Origin: Goekera deserti
GTDB taxonomy: Bacteria; Actinomycetota; Actinomycetes; Mycobacteriales; Geodermatophilaceae
Direction: 5' to 3'
Length of the DNA stretch: 64,000 bases
Assembly: GCF_010685995.1 (NCBI RefSeq)
Contig: NZ_JAAGWK010000018.1
Coordinates: 31,149-95,148 of the forward strand
The position numbers and the translations under genes were made by a program. Below are positions 62,041 to 64,000 of the stretch, piece by piece. Below the pieces are notes generated by a model that saw only the letters and a list, made by a program, of their open reading frames with translations, ran no database searches and had not been told where the DNA came from. Each line of letters begins with the position of its first letter. Within the stretch, counting starts at the first letter, position 1.

Positions 62041-62113
62041 GACTTCATCGCCATGAAGCCTCCTACCGCGGTCGGGCGCCCGACCGCGATCCAGGCTTCA
62101 CGGCGATGAAGTC
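62041..62113. terminator. 73-bp nested palindrome between convergent genes
   Basis: Outer arms 62041-62061 and 62093-62113 pair with one mismatch in 21. Inside them is a perfect 22-bp palindrome at 62067-62088. The whole element lies between the peptidase stop and the asd stop. As RNA from either strand it makes one very long hairpin, so it may be a bidirectional terminator. Its sequence is not that of family A or B. Confidence 0.7.
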
Positions 62114-62131
62114 TTCCCCTGAGCCGGCGGA

Positions 62132-64000
<1,869 letters not shown>

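Overview
The window is very GC-rich, uses many GTG starts and is packed with GTGA/ATGA-coupled genes. Together with CRP/MarP/PonA2/ArsA-type synteny, ANTAR and Holin-X proteins, this points to a high-GC actinobacterium. The family Geodermatophilaceae (Blastococcus, Modestobacter, Geodermatophilus) is my best guess from general impression, not from a search. It looks like chromosome throughout: no transposase, integrase, plasmid gene, rRNA or CRISPR array is visible.

Layout. 1-5.2 kb: two coupled dynamin-like GTPases (the second cut by the window edge), a divergent DinB-fold/WYL-regulator pair around a palindromic operator, and a TerC transporter behind a yybP-ykoY type Mn2+ riboswitch. 5.2-28.4 kb: cobalamin biosynthesis in three blocks. 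Block 1 holds HAD phosphatase-cobK, cbiD, cobM, a 48-aa repeat ORF, cobL and def. Block 2 holds cobD, an ANTAR regulator, plsC and cobQ. Block 3 is a riboswitch-controlled operon: ChlI/ChlD-like chelatase, cobO, cobB, a CobE/CbiG-like gene, cobC, cobT, cobA/cysG. Between blocks 2 and 3 lie a thioesterase remnant, PPOX and VOC proteins, a PemK/MazF-like protein, an AbrB-family permease, a VapBC pair and a small autoregulated membrane-protein/HTH operon. 28.4-38 kb: a secreted alpha/beta hydrolase, an ABC exporter with its XRE regulator, a PAS-GAF-SpoIIE phosphatase, HflX, a FhuF-like 2Fe-2S protein and a chemoreceptor. 38-57.4 kb: a block that, as I remember the gene order, mirrors M. tuberculosis Rv3667-Rv3683 (acs, Holin-X, EphE-like, MarP, NUDIX, TlpA, nth, small membrane protein, crp, RidA, DUF4177, two ArsA-like ATPases, PonA2, metallophosphoesterase), with two class A PBPs in tandem and no whiB4. 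57.4-64 kb: tRNA-Pro(CGG) with a decayed partial copy behind it, two CNNM/CorC-type membrane proteins, an S9 peptidase, asd, and a lysC that is incomplete and apparently broken.

The most unusual non-coding content is a set of short repeat families: near-perfect palindromes at gene ends, a 7-copy 16-bp GTCGAC array, TTCCGCGGAA-cored repeats that are intergenic in two places but also read through in frame as the tail of the CobE-like protein, and three 33-bp units that make up most of a possible new small protein coupled between cobL and cobM.
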